From the NCBI GenBank assembly GCA_001464895.1, contig LNEE01000033.1, forward strand, positions 1 to 64,000: a DNA stretch of 64,000 bases, written 5' to 3'. Origin of the DNA: Betaproteobacteria bacterium Ga0077532. Its GTDB lineage: Bacteria > Pseudomonadota > Gammaproteobacteria > Burkholderiales > Ga0077523. Below, piece after piece: positions 8,644-15,919 of the stretch (within the stretch, counting starts at the first letter, position 1; the number at the start of each line of letters is the position of its first letter). A program made the position numbers and the translations under genes. The notes beneath the pieces were generated by a model. That model did no database searches, had not been told where the DNA came from, and was given only the letters and a program-made list of their open reading frames with translations.

Positions 8644-9936
8644 CTACGGAACGATCCTGTAGATCTTGTCCTGCTCGCCGTTGGGTCCACGGGCGCGCGT
8701 ACCCATCACGTAGACATGACCCTGGTTGTCCTGGCCGAAGCCCAAGATGAAGTCGTTGAACCCGGGGATGTTCGTGACGTTGACGGTCTCCTTGGACCAC
8801 TTTCCGCCGCTGCGCTTCCCGGCGAAGAGCACGCCCTCGGCCACCATGAACGACTTGCTCCAGTCGCCGAAGAAGTAGGTACCGTCCCAGGCCTTGTGCG
8901 GCCCGCGGTAGACATAGCCACCCGTGATGGAGATGCCTTCGCAATCACCCTTGGATGCGAACGCAGGGTTCGAGCAGTTCTTGTACTCGATGATCGGGGC
9001 CGTCATGCCGGTCTTGTCGCAGCTCGCCGGATGGCTGTTGGGGTTCACGTAATCGAAGCAGTGATCGCCTTCCATCGTGCGCCAGCCGTAGTTGCCGCCC
9101 TTGGTGATGATGTTGATTTCCTCGTAGCTGTTCTGGCCCACGTCGCCACAGAAGAGCTCCTTGGAGCCGCCCATGTCGAACGCACACCGCCACGGATTGC
9201 GCAGGCCCATCGCCCAGATTTCCGGTGCGTAGTCCTTGTTGCCGACAAAGGGGTTGTCCTTCGGTACGGTGTAGGGGTCGCCCTTCACGTCGATGCGGAG
9301 GACCTTCCCGTGCAGGGAGGTCTTGTCCTGCCCGTTGCCGATCGTGACGTTGTGGCCGATGCCCCAGTCGTTCGCGTAGCCGCCGTCGCCGGTGGAGATG
9401 TAGAGCATCCCGTCCGGACCGAAGCCGATCCAGTGACCGTTGTGGTTGAACTGCGGCCAGTCGATCGCCGTGACGATGCGCTCGTAGTTGTGGTCGGCCT
9501 TGTTGGGGTCGTCCTTCGAGACGCGCATCTCGGACACGTAGTTGGTGTGCGCGTACCAGAGCTGCTTGCCGAGGTCGGCGTCGCCGCGGAGATTGCCCGT
9601 GTACGAGATGTAGAACTTGCCGGTCTTCTTGAAGTCCGGCGGGAAGGCGATGCCAAGCAGCCCCTCTTCGTCGAACTCCCACTTGAGCGGTGGAAGCTTG
9701 TGCTTGATGTTCAGAAAATCGCCGTCGAGCAACTTGCCGTCGGCGCCGAGGATCTTGATGGTGCCGGTCTGTTCGACGATGAACTTACGGTCGTCGCCAG
9801 GGGGGGAGACCATCACCATGGGGTGCGTGAGGCCCTCGGCCACGACTTCGAGCTTGACGTCGAGGGCGGACGCCGCGAACGGCGCAGCACCCATGGCGGC
9901 CATGGCAGCCGCGAGGATCCATTTCTTGTTGAGCAC
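8644..9936 (-). CDS. PQQ-dependent sugar dehydrogenase (sorbosone/glucose dehydrogenase-type beta-propeller)
   Basis: This 430-residue periplasmic protein starts with GTG at 9936, preceded by a strong GGAGGAA at ideal spacing. The signal peptide (WILAAAMAAMGAAPFAASALA type) ends before DVKLE. The body shows the GSDH/sorbosone dehydrogenase-like pattern: GLTHPMVMVSPPGDDRKFIVEQTGTI, then DEEGLLGIAFPPDF, FNHNGHWIGFGPDGMLYISTGDGG and GLRNPWRCAFD, the last being characteristic of the PQQ propeller core. It oxidises a sugar or aldehyde in the periplasm and would pass electrons to the adjacent cytochrome c. PQQ must come from elsewhere, because no pqq genes lie in the window. The substrate is unknown. 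Confidence 0.85.
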   Translation of the reverse strand: MLNKKWILAAAMAAMGAAPFAASALDVKLEVVAEGLTHPMVMVSPPGDDRKFIVEQTGTIKILGADGKLLDGDFLNIKHKLPPLKWEFDEEGLLGIAFPPDFKKTGKFYISYTGNLRGDADLGKQLWYAHTNYVSEMRVSKDDPNKADHNYERIVTAIDWPQFNHNGHWIGFGPDGMLYISTGDGGYANDWGIGHNVTIGNGQDKTSLHGKVLRIDVKGDPYTVPKDNPFVGNKDYAPEIWAMGLRNPWRCAFDMGGSKELFCGDVGQNSYEEINIITKGGNYGWRTMEGDHCFDYVNPNSHPASCDKTGMTAPIIEYKNCSNPAFASKGDCEGISITGGYVYRGPHKAWDGTYFFGDWSKSFMVAEGVLFAGKRSGGKWSKETVNVTNIPGFNDFILGFGQDNQGHVYVMGTRARGPNGEQDKIYRIVP

Positions 9937-10079
9937 GTGTTCCTCCACTTTTTTGGTTGACGCCGCTCTGCCGGATGCCGGGTCACCCTGGGGGTGCCAG
10001 GTCACCGACGCCAATCGAACGGACCAAACGAGTGTGGGACTCCACATGGCCAGCGAACCACGGCCGACCTCCCAGGGAC

Positions 10080-10113
10080 GGTCGGAATTACCCTTTGGCA
10101 AAGGTCGGACTAA
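10080..10113 (-). promoter_or_regulatory. Candidate operator: direct repeats upstream of the quinoprotein gene
   Basis: GGTCGGAATTA (10080-10090) and GGTCGGACTAA (10103-10113) are near-identical direct repeats spaced 23 bp, about two helical turns. They lie 145-180 bp upstream of the dehydrogenase start in an otherwise empty 354-bp gap (9937-10290). A third partial copy, AAGGACTTATT, follows at about 10127. Paired sites at this spacing are typical of activator binding, and PQQ dehydrogenase genes are often under LuxR-type response regulators. No regulator gene is next to it, so the factor is unknown. The rest of the gap shows no gene. Confidence 0.4.
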
Positions 10114-10290
10114 CTCCCGCTGACAAAGGACTTATTCCCACGGGCTACGGGCGTCGGCGGCATGGCCGGGACGCACCGATCGCGAAGTGCGAACGATGGC
10201 GTTCTGGCAGGGAGGGTGATCCGCGTGTTCTCTATCGCAGGCCAAGCCTGCCGGGCCGACGCGGTTGCGCGGGAGGGGGCGGGCGCCGTG

Positions 10291-11454
10291 TCAGACCGAC
10301 ACCGATCCGACCGGCATCAGGCGGCCTCGGAGCCCCGCGAGATTCGCTGCACCGGCACCGAACAGGCACACCCGGAGTTCGGCCAGAACAGACTCGATGA
10401 ACGCGTGCAGCGCGGCCTCGCCTTCGTGGGCTCTCTGCAGCATCGGACGCGCCATGGCACCCACATCGGCACCGAGCGCGATGGCCTTGGCGAGATCGAC
10501 GCCGCTGCGCAGCCCGCCGGTGGCGACGAGCGTGACCTCGGGCAGTGTGCGGCGGATGTCGACGATGCATCGCGCCGTGGGAGTCCCCCATTCCCCGAAG
10601 GTGAGCCCCAGCGCGCGGCGCTGCGGCGTGACGGCGCAGAACGCCTCCACCTTCGCCCAGGACGTCCCGCCGGCGCCGGCGCAATCGACCCCGGCGACGC
10701 CGCAGGCGTGCAACCGCCGCGCCGCATCGCCAGACATGCCGAATCCCACCTCGCGTGCGAACACGGGGATGCCATCGCCGTCGAGGGCACGACACAGCGC
10801 GGTGAGTCGCGTCGCGATGTCGCGGAAGTCGCGATCGCCGCCCTGGATGGCTTCCTGGACGGCGTTGAAGTGGATGTAGATCGCGTCCGCACCGATCATC
10901 GCGACGGCCCGGCGCGCCTCGTCCGCACCCCATCCGCGCGCCAGTTGGCCCGCACCGAAGTTGGCGAAGAGGGGGATGTCGGGGGCGAGATCCCGCACGC
11001 GGAAGTGGTTCGCGAGTTCCGGGCGTTCGAGCGCCACGCGCTGACTACCCACGCCCATGGCGAGGCCGAAATGCTGTGCGGCCGCGGCCAGGCGGCGATT
11101 GAACGCAAGACCCTCGGGCGTGCCGCCGGTCATCGGCGCGATCATGAGTGGCGCGCGCATCGTCCGGCCGGCGAGCGTCGTCGAGAGGTCGACGTGTTCG
11201 AGAGAGACTTCCGACATGGCGTCGTTGACGAAGTCCCAGGCGTCGAAGCCGGCGCTCTTCGCGTAGTCGACGGATTCGTTGAGACACACGTCGAGGTGAC
11301 GGGACTTCGAACGCGGATCCCGCTGCTCGGCTCCCTTCGGCCTCACCGCCGCCGTCGGAGGTGTCGGGGCCGCGCAGGGGTCCACCGCCACGGGCGCGGT
11401 CATGTTCGCGGGTACATCGATAGGCGCGGTCGCTGCTGCGCGGGCCACTCGCAT
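10291..11454 (-). CDS. fni: Type II isopentenyl-diphosphate delta-isomerase
   Basis: This 387-residue FMN-dependent enzyme interconverts IPP and DMAPP. Diagnostic motifs are APLMIAPMTGGTPEG (FMN/substrate loop), MGVGSQRVALE, IPLFANFGAGQL, HFNAVQEAIQ with the Gln-Glu pair, DCAGAGGTSWAKVE and a C-terminal ATGGLRSGVDLAKAIALGAD phosphate-binding strand. The first about 50 residues are extra, Ala/Pro-rich and low in conservation, so translation could begin later. However, AGGAGGAGGAACC directly precedes the ATG at 11454, which supports the long form. It supplies the prenyl diphosphate pool, and the prenyltransferase EboC lies 8 kb downstream on the same strand. Its 5' leader is formed by a MITE-like element 13 bp upstream. 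Confidence 0.9.
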   Translation of the reverse strand: MRVARAAATAPIDVPANMTAPVAVDPCAAPTPPTAAVRPKGAEQRDPRSKSRHLDVCLNESVDYAKSAGFDAWDFVNDAMSEVSLEHVDLSTTLAGRTMRAPLMIAPMTGGTPEGLAFNRRLAAAAQHFGLAMGVGSQRVALERPELANHFRVRDLAPDIPLFANFGAGQLARGWGADEARRAVAMIGADAIYIHFNAVQEAIQGGDRDFRDIATRLTALCRALDGDGIPVFAREVGFGMSGDAARRLHACGVAGVDCAGAGGTSWAKVEAFCAVTPQRRALGLTFGEWGTPTARCIVDIRRTLPEVTLVATGGLRSGVDLAKAIALGADVGAMARPMLQRAHEGEAALHAFIESVLAELRVCLFGAGAANLAGLRGRLMPVGSVSV

Positions 11455-11467
11455 GGTTCCTCCTCCT

Positions 11468-11733
11468 AGGGCCTGTTCACACTATGGACGCCCGCGCGTT
11501 GCCGCCGCGAAGGTCGCGGGCAAGGCGCGAACCGGAACCGGGTTGGGCACCCGGTGAGGATTCGTAACACCGCCCGCGACCTTCGCGGCGGCAACCCGGA
11601 GGGAGCACGCTAGGCCAAGCGCATGGCGGCGTTGCCCTCCTTGCACGGACTCCAGTCCGTGCAGCGTCGGTCGCCTTGCCCTGCACTTGGCCTAGCGTGT
11701 TCGCGCGGGCGTCCATAGTGCGAACAGGCCCTC
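11468..11733. mobile_element. MITE-like element with nested inverted repeats (266 bp)
   Basis: Terminal inverted repeats of 31 bp (11468-11498 and 11703-11733) match at 30 positions and begin AGGGCCTGTTC. Inside are a perfect 24-bp inverted repeat (11498-11521 with 11572-11595), a 14-bp inverted repeat (11606-11619 with 11686-11699) and a 10-bp palindrome around 11652. The whole element can therefore fold as a branched structure. It encodes no credible protein; the short open frame inside is a shadow of the repeats. No clear target duplication is seen. Terminal sequence of this kind is seen in non-autonomous derivatives of insertion sequences, but the parent family is not identified. The remaining gap to 11938 shows nothing. 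Confidence 0.75.
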
Positions 11734-11938
11734 GGCCGCGCGCCGTACCGTGCGGCGCGCGTGCCCCATGGTTCCGATCTCGTGCTTGTCGTATCTCGCG
11801 CCGCAGGCCGGATGGCGATGATGCCGAGGCGGCGGCACGATGGATGCACCGCGACGATGCTAGCCGAAGTCTCCGGCGTCGGGGCCCGGAAAGATTTCCC
11901 GAGGCACCCGGGCGGACCCGGGCGGTTGCCCGGAAACC

Positions 11939-12508
11939 CTACCAGCCGGCGCTGCCGGGATCACCCTTGAAGGGGCCCACGAGTTCCGGGGTGATCCAGC
12001 CGCCGTAGAACCCCCCGGGCTGCGGCCGCACGGACGCGCCGTCCACTCGGCAATCCAGCGCAGCCGGATAGAAGGCAACGCAGTCTGCGAGCACTGCCGC
12101 GTCCGCGAGCGGTTGCGGATAGCTCCACGCCACACCGGGCAGGCGGCGGACGCCGTCGGACAATGTCCAGTAGCGGGCGGGGCCCTTCCACTCGCAGAAG
12201 GAGTTTCCGCTGGCCGGCACAAGAAGGTCGCGGACGACATCGTCCCAGGGTAGATAGAAGGACGGTGGATGCGCCGTCTCGAGAACGAGCAGCGAGCGTC
12301 GGGTGCGGGCCACGAGGAGATCGCCCCAGCGGATCACGACTTCCCGCGTGTCGGCGACGATCTGTGGCGGACGCGGAAAATCCCACACGGACACCTGGCC
12401 AGCCGCGGGCGTCACGGCGAACGGTGGCCTCGACTGGCCACGCCAGTGCCAGTGCTCGCGGGCGGCGAGCGCCCAGTCCGGGATCGCATCGGGGGAGTTC
12501 GAGGTCAT
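11939..12508 (-). CDS. DUF427 domain protein
   Basis: This 189-residue protein contains the DUF427 pattern VSVWDFPRPPQIVADTREV (about 38-56), a DTRRSLLVLETAHPP-like strand (here ARTRRSLLVLETAHPPSFYLP), a WKGPARYW segment, and a second half ending in a PGGFYGGWITPELVGPFKG tail. DUF427 proteins are small beta-barrel proteins of unknown biochemical function, common in Actinobacteria and Proteobacteria. It stands alone with no strong ribosome site; ATG 12508 is chosen because the family similarity starts soon after. An alternative longer frame to 12685 has no support. Confidence 0.8.
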   Translation of the reverse strand: MTSNSPDAIPDWALAAREHWHWRGQSRPPFAVTPAAGQVSVWDFPRPPQIVADTREVVIRWGDLLVARTRRSLLVLETAHPPSFYLPWDDVVRDLLVPASGNSFCEWKGPARYWTLSDGVRRLPGVAWSYPQPLADAAVLADCVAFYPAALDCRVDGASVRPQPGGFYGGWITPELVGPFKGDPGSAGW

Positions 12509-12632
12509 CGTGCCGGGAGCGTACCTCGGGCGACGAAACGGCGGGGGGATTCCGACGCCCTCCCGGGCGGAACGGCACCCGGGAGAGGTCGGACGAACGA
12601 CATCGCACCGGCAGCAGGCCGATGCGACGGCA

Positions 12633-13454
12633 TCACACCAACTGCTTCCCGCGGCGACGGGCCCGGGCGAGGAGCATGAGCCCACCGACGGCCATCAGCG
12701 CGTAGGTTTCGGGCTCCGGCACGGGTGCATTCACGTCGACGTAGAAGCGCCCGCTCTCGAGCACGTTCATGTTGGTGCCGAGGTTCACCAGCTTGAACTC
12801 CGCCGAGTAGATGCCGGCAGGCGCGCCTGCGACGGTCCAGAAGACGGGCAGGAACGTGAAGTCGTCGCTGTCTCCCAGCACGTAGGTATCGCCGGTGTCG
12901 AAGATGTCCATGTCGCCCTCGATGCCGATCTTCAGGCCCGGCGTGGCAGACAAGAGCTTGATGCCCACGATCACGTCATTGAACGATGCCGACCAGCGAT
13001 TGCCGCTGCTGCTGTACAGCACGTCGGTCGGGCTGAACTGCTCGCCGGCGAGGGACTGGATGGACGCGACGCCGAGGTACTTGTATTCGGTGTCGACGTC
13101 CAGCGTCGTACGCCACGTGCCGGCCCACGCGCCCGTGCCCGGCAGGAGAGGAATGCCGGACTCGCCGGCGAACGGTTCCGGCAGCCGGTTGTTCGTGCTC
13201 GTGTCGACCACGGTCCCGGGCGCGGCGCCGGTGCGGCTGTAGGCGCCGATTCCATGGAAGTGATCGCCGTGCTCCATCAGCCAGGTGAGGCGGTTGAGGT
13301 TGGGGTTCGGCAGCCCGTTGTACGCACCGCCGACGATGTTCACGCGCGTGTCGATGGCAACGTACTGGCCGATGCCCTCATCGGTCCGGATACCCGCGGA
13401 CGCGGGTACGGCGACGGCCAGCAGCACGGCGGCCGCGGCAAGTTTCTGCAGCAT
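12633..13454 (-). CDS. PEP-CTERM exosortase-substrate protein
   Basis: This 273-residue secreted protein has a signal peptide of 20 residues ending PASA-GIR. The C-terminus is a classical PEP-CTERM tripartite signal: VPEPETYALMAVGGLMLLA, a transmembrane helix, then ARARRRGKQ. An exosortase (EpsH/XrtA type) elsewhere would cleave it and pass it to the outer surface or exopolysaccharide. The mature part carries EHGDHFHGIGAYS, a His/Asp-rich cluster that could bind metal. That pattern recalls the zinc-regulated 'all3515' family of PEP-CTERM proteins, though I cannot confirm the family and see no Zur box upstream. No exosortase or polysaccharide genes lie in the window. Confidence 0.85.
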   Translation of the reverse strand: MLQKLAAAAVLLAVAVPASAGIRTDEGIGQYVAIDTRVNIVGGAYNGLPNPNLNRLTWLMEHGDHFHGIGAYSRTGAAPGTVVDTSTNNRLPEPFAGESGIPLLPGTGAWAGTWRTTLDVDTEYKYLGVASIQSLAGEQFSPTDVLYSSSGNRWSASFNDVIVGIKLLSATPGLKIGIEGDMDIFDTGDTYVLGDSDDFTFLPVFWTVAGAPAGIYSAEFKLVNLGTNMNVLESGRFYVDVNAPVPEPETYALMAVGGLMLLARARRRGKQLV

Positions 13455-13558
13455 GGTGGGGAACTCCTCTGGGTGTGGTCTCTCGGGTCCCCCGCGTGGC
13501 CCCGCACCGCCGATGACGGCGTAATCCGGAGCCTCCGCAGAGGCCCTCGGATAGTAAA

Positions 13559-13609
13559 AGCACTACCGATTCTTGTGCAACTTAATTGCTATTGCCTCCA
13601 CGTAGTGCT
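13559..13609 (-). promoter_or_regulatory. AT-rich promoter region with flanking inverted repeat
   Basis: The gap between tetR and the PEP-CTERM gene (13455-13622) holds the only AT-rich patch nearby. It is bounded by AGCACTAC (13559-13566) and its exact complement GTAGTGCT (13602-13609). The middle contains GCAACTTAATTGC, itself close to a palindrome. This is the likely promoter of the PEP-CTERM gene and possibly a regulator site. No sigma-54 GG-N10-GC element was found. Confidence 0.3.
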
Positions 13610-13622
13610 CTCGTCGGTCAGG

Positions 13623-14267
13623 TCATGCCGCACGCCCGCCCGCGACTGCCTCCGCGGGACACCGCAGTCCGTCGAGGAACTGGTCCACCAGCGGCGGCGC
13701 CTCCCGGGCGAGGTCGAAGCCGGCCGGGTCGGTGAGCCAGTCGTAGATGAGGCCGTCCACGTAAGCCACGAGTCCGATCGCCGCCCGGCGGGGATTCACG
13801 CCGGGCGGGAGCGATCCGCGCCGCACGGCGTCGCGGAAGATGCCCTGGATGACCTGTACGGCGTCGGCGCGGCAGTGCATCTGGCGCTGCGTGAGGGCGG
13901 CGATCTCGTCGGTGCGCTCGCAGCGGGTCAGCATCGTCTCGAACACGCATCGCGTGCGCTCGTCGCGGGTCACCAGCCGGAGCACCTGGATCGACAACTC
14001 ACGCAGGCGCGCGAACGGATCTTCCGTGTCGATCGCGGCGGCTGCGAGCATCTGCTCCATGGGCAGTGAGACGCGCTCGAAGAGCGCCATCAGGAGATCG
14101 TTCTTGTTGCGGAAGTGCCAGTAGATCGCGCCTCGCGTGACCCCGGCCGCCGTGGCGATCGCCGCGAGCGACGTGGCCGCAACACCGCGCTCGCGAAACA
14201 CGCGCTCGGCCGTATCGAGAATGGCGCACCGCGTGACGAGCGCCTCCTCCTTGGTCTTCCTCGCCAT
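13623..14267 (-). CDS. TetR-family repressor of the divergent RND efflux pump
   Basis: This 214-residue protein is of the AcrR/TtgR kind. The N-terminus MARKTKEEALVTRCAILDTA leads into a helix-turn-helix GVAATSLAAIATAAGVTRGAIYWHFRNKNDLL (about 29-60) with the signature GAIYWHF. The C-terminal half matches the TetR ligand domain of efflux regulators (QRQMHCRADAVQVIQGIF). It is divergent from the AcrA/AcrB-type pump genes and almost certainly represses them when no inducer is bound. The usual shared promoter is interrupted by a 191-bp element, so the repressor start is about 345 bp from the operator. Confidence 0.9.
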   Translation of the reverse strand: MARKTKEEALVTRCAILDTAERVFRERGVAATSLAAIATAAGVTRGAIYWHFRNKNDLLMALFERVSLPMEQMLAAAAIDTEDPFARLRELSIQVLRLVTRDERTRCVFETMLTRCERTDEIAALTQRQMHCRADAVQVIQGIFRDAVRRGSLPPGVNPRRAAIGLVAYVDGLIYDWLTDPAGFDLAREAPPLVDQFLDGLRCPAEAVAGGRAA

Positions 14268-14392
14268 GATTCCTCCTTCCTGGGACGGCGGCGCTCAGGG
14301 TGGCGCGGTCGGCTGTGGGAGCCGATCGCCCGGCAACACGCCGTCGGATCGGTCCGTCCGGCATGTCTGCGTCCGTCGATGCTGCGGGCTTG

Positions 14393-14583
14393 GGAGCCTC
14401 TGCATAGCCAGCGCGGTCGCGACGGAGGGTTGCGCCGCTTGGGGTACGTCGAACTGCGATCGCTGGCGGTGTTACCCGGCTTGTCGATATCCCGATATCG
14501 ACTGCACCTCGCGCCTGGCCACCGATCGCGGTTTCGTGAACTTCCGACTGCAACGCGATCCGCGCAGGCTATGCAGAGGCTCC
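14393..14583. mobile_element. MITE-like element (191 bp) with 4-bp target duplication
   Basis: Terminal inverted repeats start GGAGCCTCTGCATAGCC at 14393 and end with the complement at 14583. They match over about 28 bp with a few differences. Both ends are flanked by CTTG (14389-14392 and 14584-14587), a target-site duplication. The centre contains a perfect 9-bp palindrome, GTCGATATC-CC-GATATCGAC (14483-14502). No coding capacity. Four-bp duplications and GGAGCCTCTGCA-type ends suit IS5-related transposases, but this is inference. It lies between the tetR start and the pump operator. Confidence 0.8.
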
Positions 14584-14584
14584 C

Positions 14585-14634
14585 TTGCCCCGAAATGCCG
14601 CACGACTTTACTTACATTCATCGGTGTATGTAAG
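14585..14634 (+). promoter_or_regulatory. Pump promoter with TetR/AcrR-type operator
   Basis: A 24-bp imperfect palindrome at 14611-14634 has arms CTTACAT and ATGTAAG with a partly symmetric centre (TCATCGGTGT). It closely resembles operators of AcrR-like repressors. A weak sigma-70 promoter can be drawn as TTGCCC (14585-14590) and TTTACT (14607-14612), 16 bp apart, placing the operator over and just after the -10 box. The -35 begins in the target duplication of the adjoining MITE. Confidence 0.7.
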
Positions 14635-14695
14635 CTCCCCGTCCAACCCTGAATCCGCAGGCGCGCCCTTGGCCGCCCGACCCGAGGAGCGTTCC

Positions 14696-15904
14696 ATGCC
14701 CCCGCGCACCCCCCCTTCCGCGCGCCATCGCCGCGCGGCCGCCCTGTCGCTGATCGCCGTGGCGCTGCTCGCCGCCGGCTGCAAGCCCAAGGAACAGGCC
14801 CAGGCGCCCCAGGCGGGACCGCCACCGGAGGTGATGGCGGTCACGGTCGCGCCCCGCGACATCCCGGTCACATTCGAATACACCGGGCAGACAGCCGGCG
14901 TGCGCGAAGTGGAAGTGCGGCCCCGCGTGGGCGGCATCCTCCTCAAGTGGAACTACACCGAAGGCGCCCGCGTCGCGGCCGGACAGAGCCTCTTCACGGT
15001 GGACCCTGTGCCCTACCAGGCGAATGCCAACAGGCTGGAGGCCAGCTACGCGAGCTTCGAGGCGCGGCACGCCCAGGCCGTTCGCGAGACTGCGCGGATC
15101 AAACCCCTCGTCGAGCAGGGCATGGTCACCCGCAAGGCCTTTGATGACGCGGTCTCGAACGAACTTATCGCCGCCGCCGACGCGCGCACCGCCCGGGCCG
15201 CCCTCACCCAGGCGCGCATCGATCTCGGCTACACGAACGTTCCGGCGCCCATCGCCGGCGTCACGGGACGCGCCCTGAAGTCCGAGGGGAGCCTCGTGGA
15301 AGCACAGAACACCCTGCTCACGACGATCTCCCAGATCGACCCCATCCACGTGATCTTCGTGATCCCCGAGAACGAGCACCTGCGCATCCAGCGCGAAGCG
15401 GCCGAAGGCAAGCTGAAGATGCCCGAGGACGGCCGATTCGAGGCGCGCGTGGTGCTCGCCGACGGCAGCGAGTTCCCCAATGTGGGCAAGGTGGACTTCA
15501 CCAACGTACGGGTCGATCCCGCGACGGGCGGCATCGAAGCCCGCGCCGTGATCCCGAATCCGGACCTCCGCCTGCGCCCCGGCCAGTTCGCGCGCGTGCT
15601 GGTGGGTGGGGCGATCCGCCCACAGGCCGTGAGCGTGCCGCAGCGCGCGATCCTCGAAGGTCCGGGCACGAAGATAGTCCTCACGGTGAATGCCAAGGGC
15701 CTGGTGGAACCGCGGCCGGTGCAGGTCGGCGACTGGGCCGGCCAGGAGTGGATCGTGACGGGCGGTCTCGCGGGCGGTGACCAGGTCATCGTCGACGGCA
15801 TCATCAAGGCTCGCCCCGGTTCGCCGGTGAAGATCGCCGCCCCGGCCCCGGCCGGGGGCACTCCGGCAGCACCAGCCGCCGCCCCGCCGGCCGGCAAGCC
15901 GTAA
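14696..15904 (+). CDS. RND efflux periplasmic adaptor (AcrA/MexA type lipoprotein)
   Basis: This 402-residue membrane-fusion protein starts at ATG 14696 after GAGGAG. The N-terminal signal ends in a lipobox LLAAGC (Cys about 26), so it is anchored in the inner membrane by lipid. Order: beta-barrel strand (EVMAVTVAPRDIPVTFEYTG), biotinyl-lipoyl half (VRPRVGGILLKWNYTEGARV), a short alpha-hairpin rich in Glu/Ala/Arg (about 110-170), second lipoyl half, then barrel and membrane-proximal domains. The C-terminus is Ala/Pro-rich. It bridges the RND pump to an outer-membrane channel. The stop is 15 bp before the pump gene. Confidence 0.93.
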   Translation: MPPRTPPSARHRRAAALSLIAVALLAAGCKPKEQAQAPQAGPPPEVMAVTVAPRDIPVTFEYTGQTAGVREVEVRPRVGGILLKWNYTEGARVAAGQSLFTVDPVPYQANANRLEASYASFEARHAQAVRETARIKPLVEQGMVTRKAFDDAVSNELIAAADARTARAALTQARIDLGYTNVPAPIAGVTGRALKSEGSLVEAQNTLLTTISQIDPIHVIFVIPENEHLRIQREAAEGKLKMPEDGRFEARVVLADGSEFPNVGKVDFTNVRVDPATGGIEARAVIPNPDLRLRPGQFARVLVGGAIRPQAVSVPQRAILEGPGTKIVLTVNAKGLVEPRPVQVGDWAGQEWIVTGGLAGGDQVIVDGIIKARPGSPVKIAAPAPAGGTPAAPAAAPPAGKP

Positions 15905-15919
15905 GCGCGGGAGAGCCTC

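Noticed and set aside
9937-10290. A small gene in the leader of the quinoprotein gene
   Set aside because: Short frames there have no ribosome site and cross the direct repeats; treated as regulatory DNA.
11477-11716. Short open frame inside the 266-bp MITE-like element
   Set aside because: It is made wholly of the inverted repeats; no ribosome site and no family resemblance.
13455-13622. Zur box for the PEP-CTERM gene
   Set aside because: The AT-rich patch lacks a GTTATA-type dyad; only a different 8-bp inverted repeat is present.
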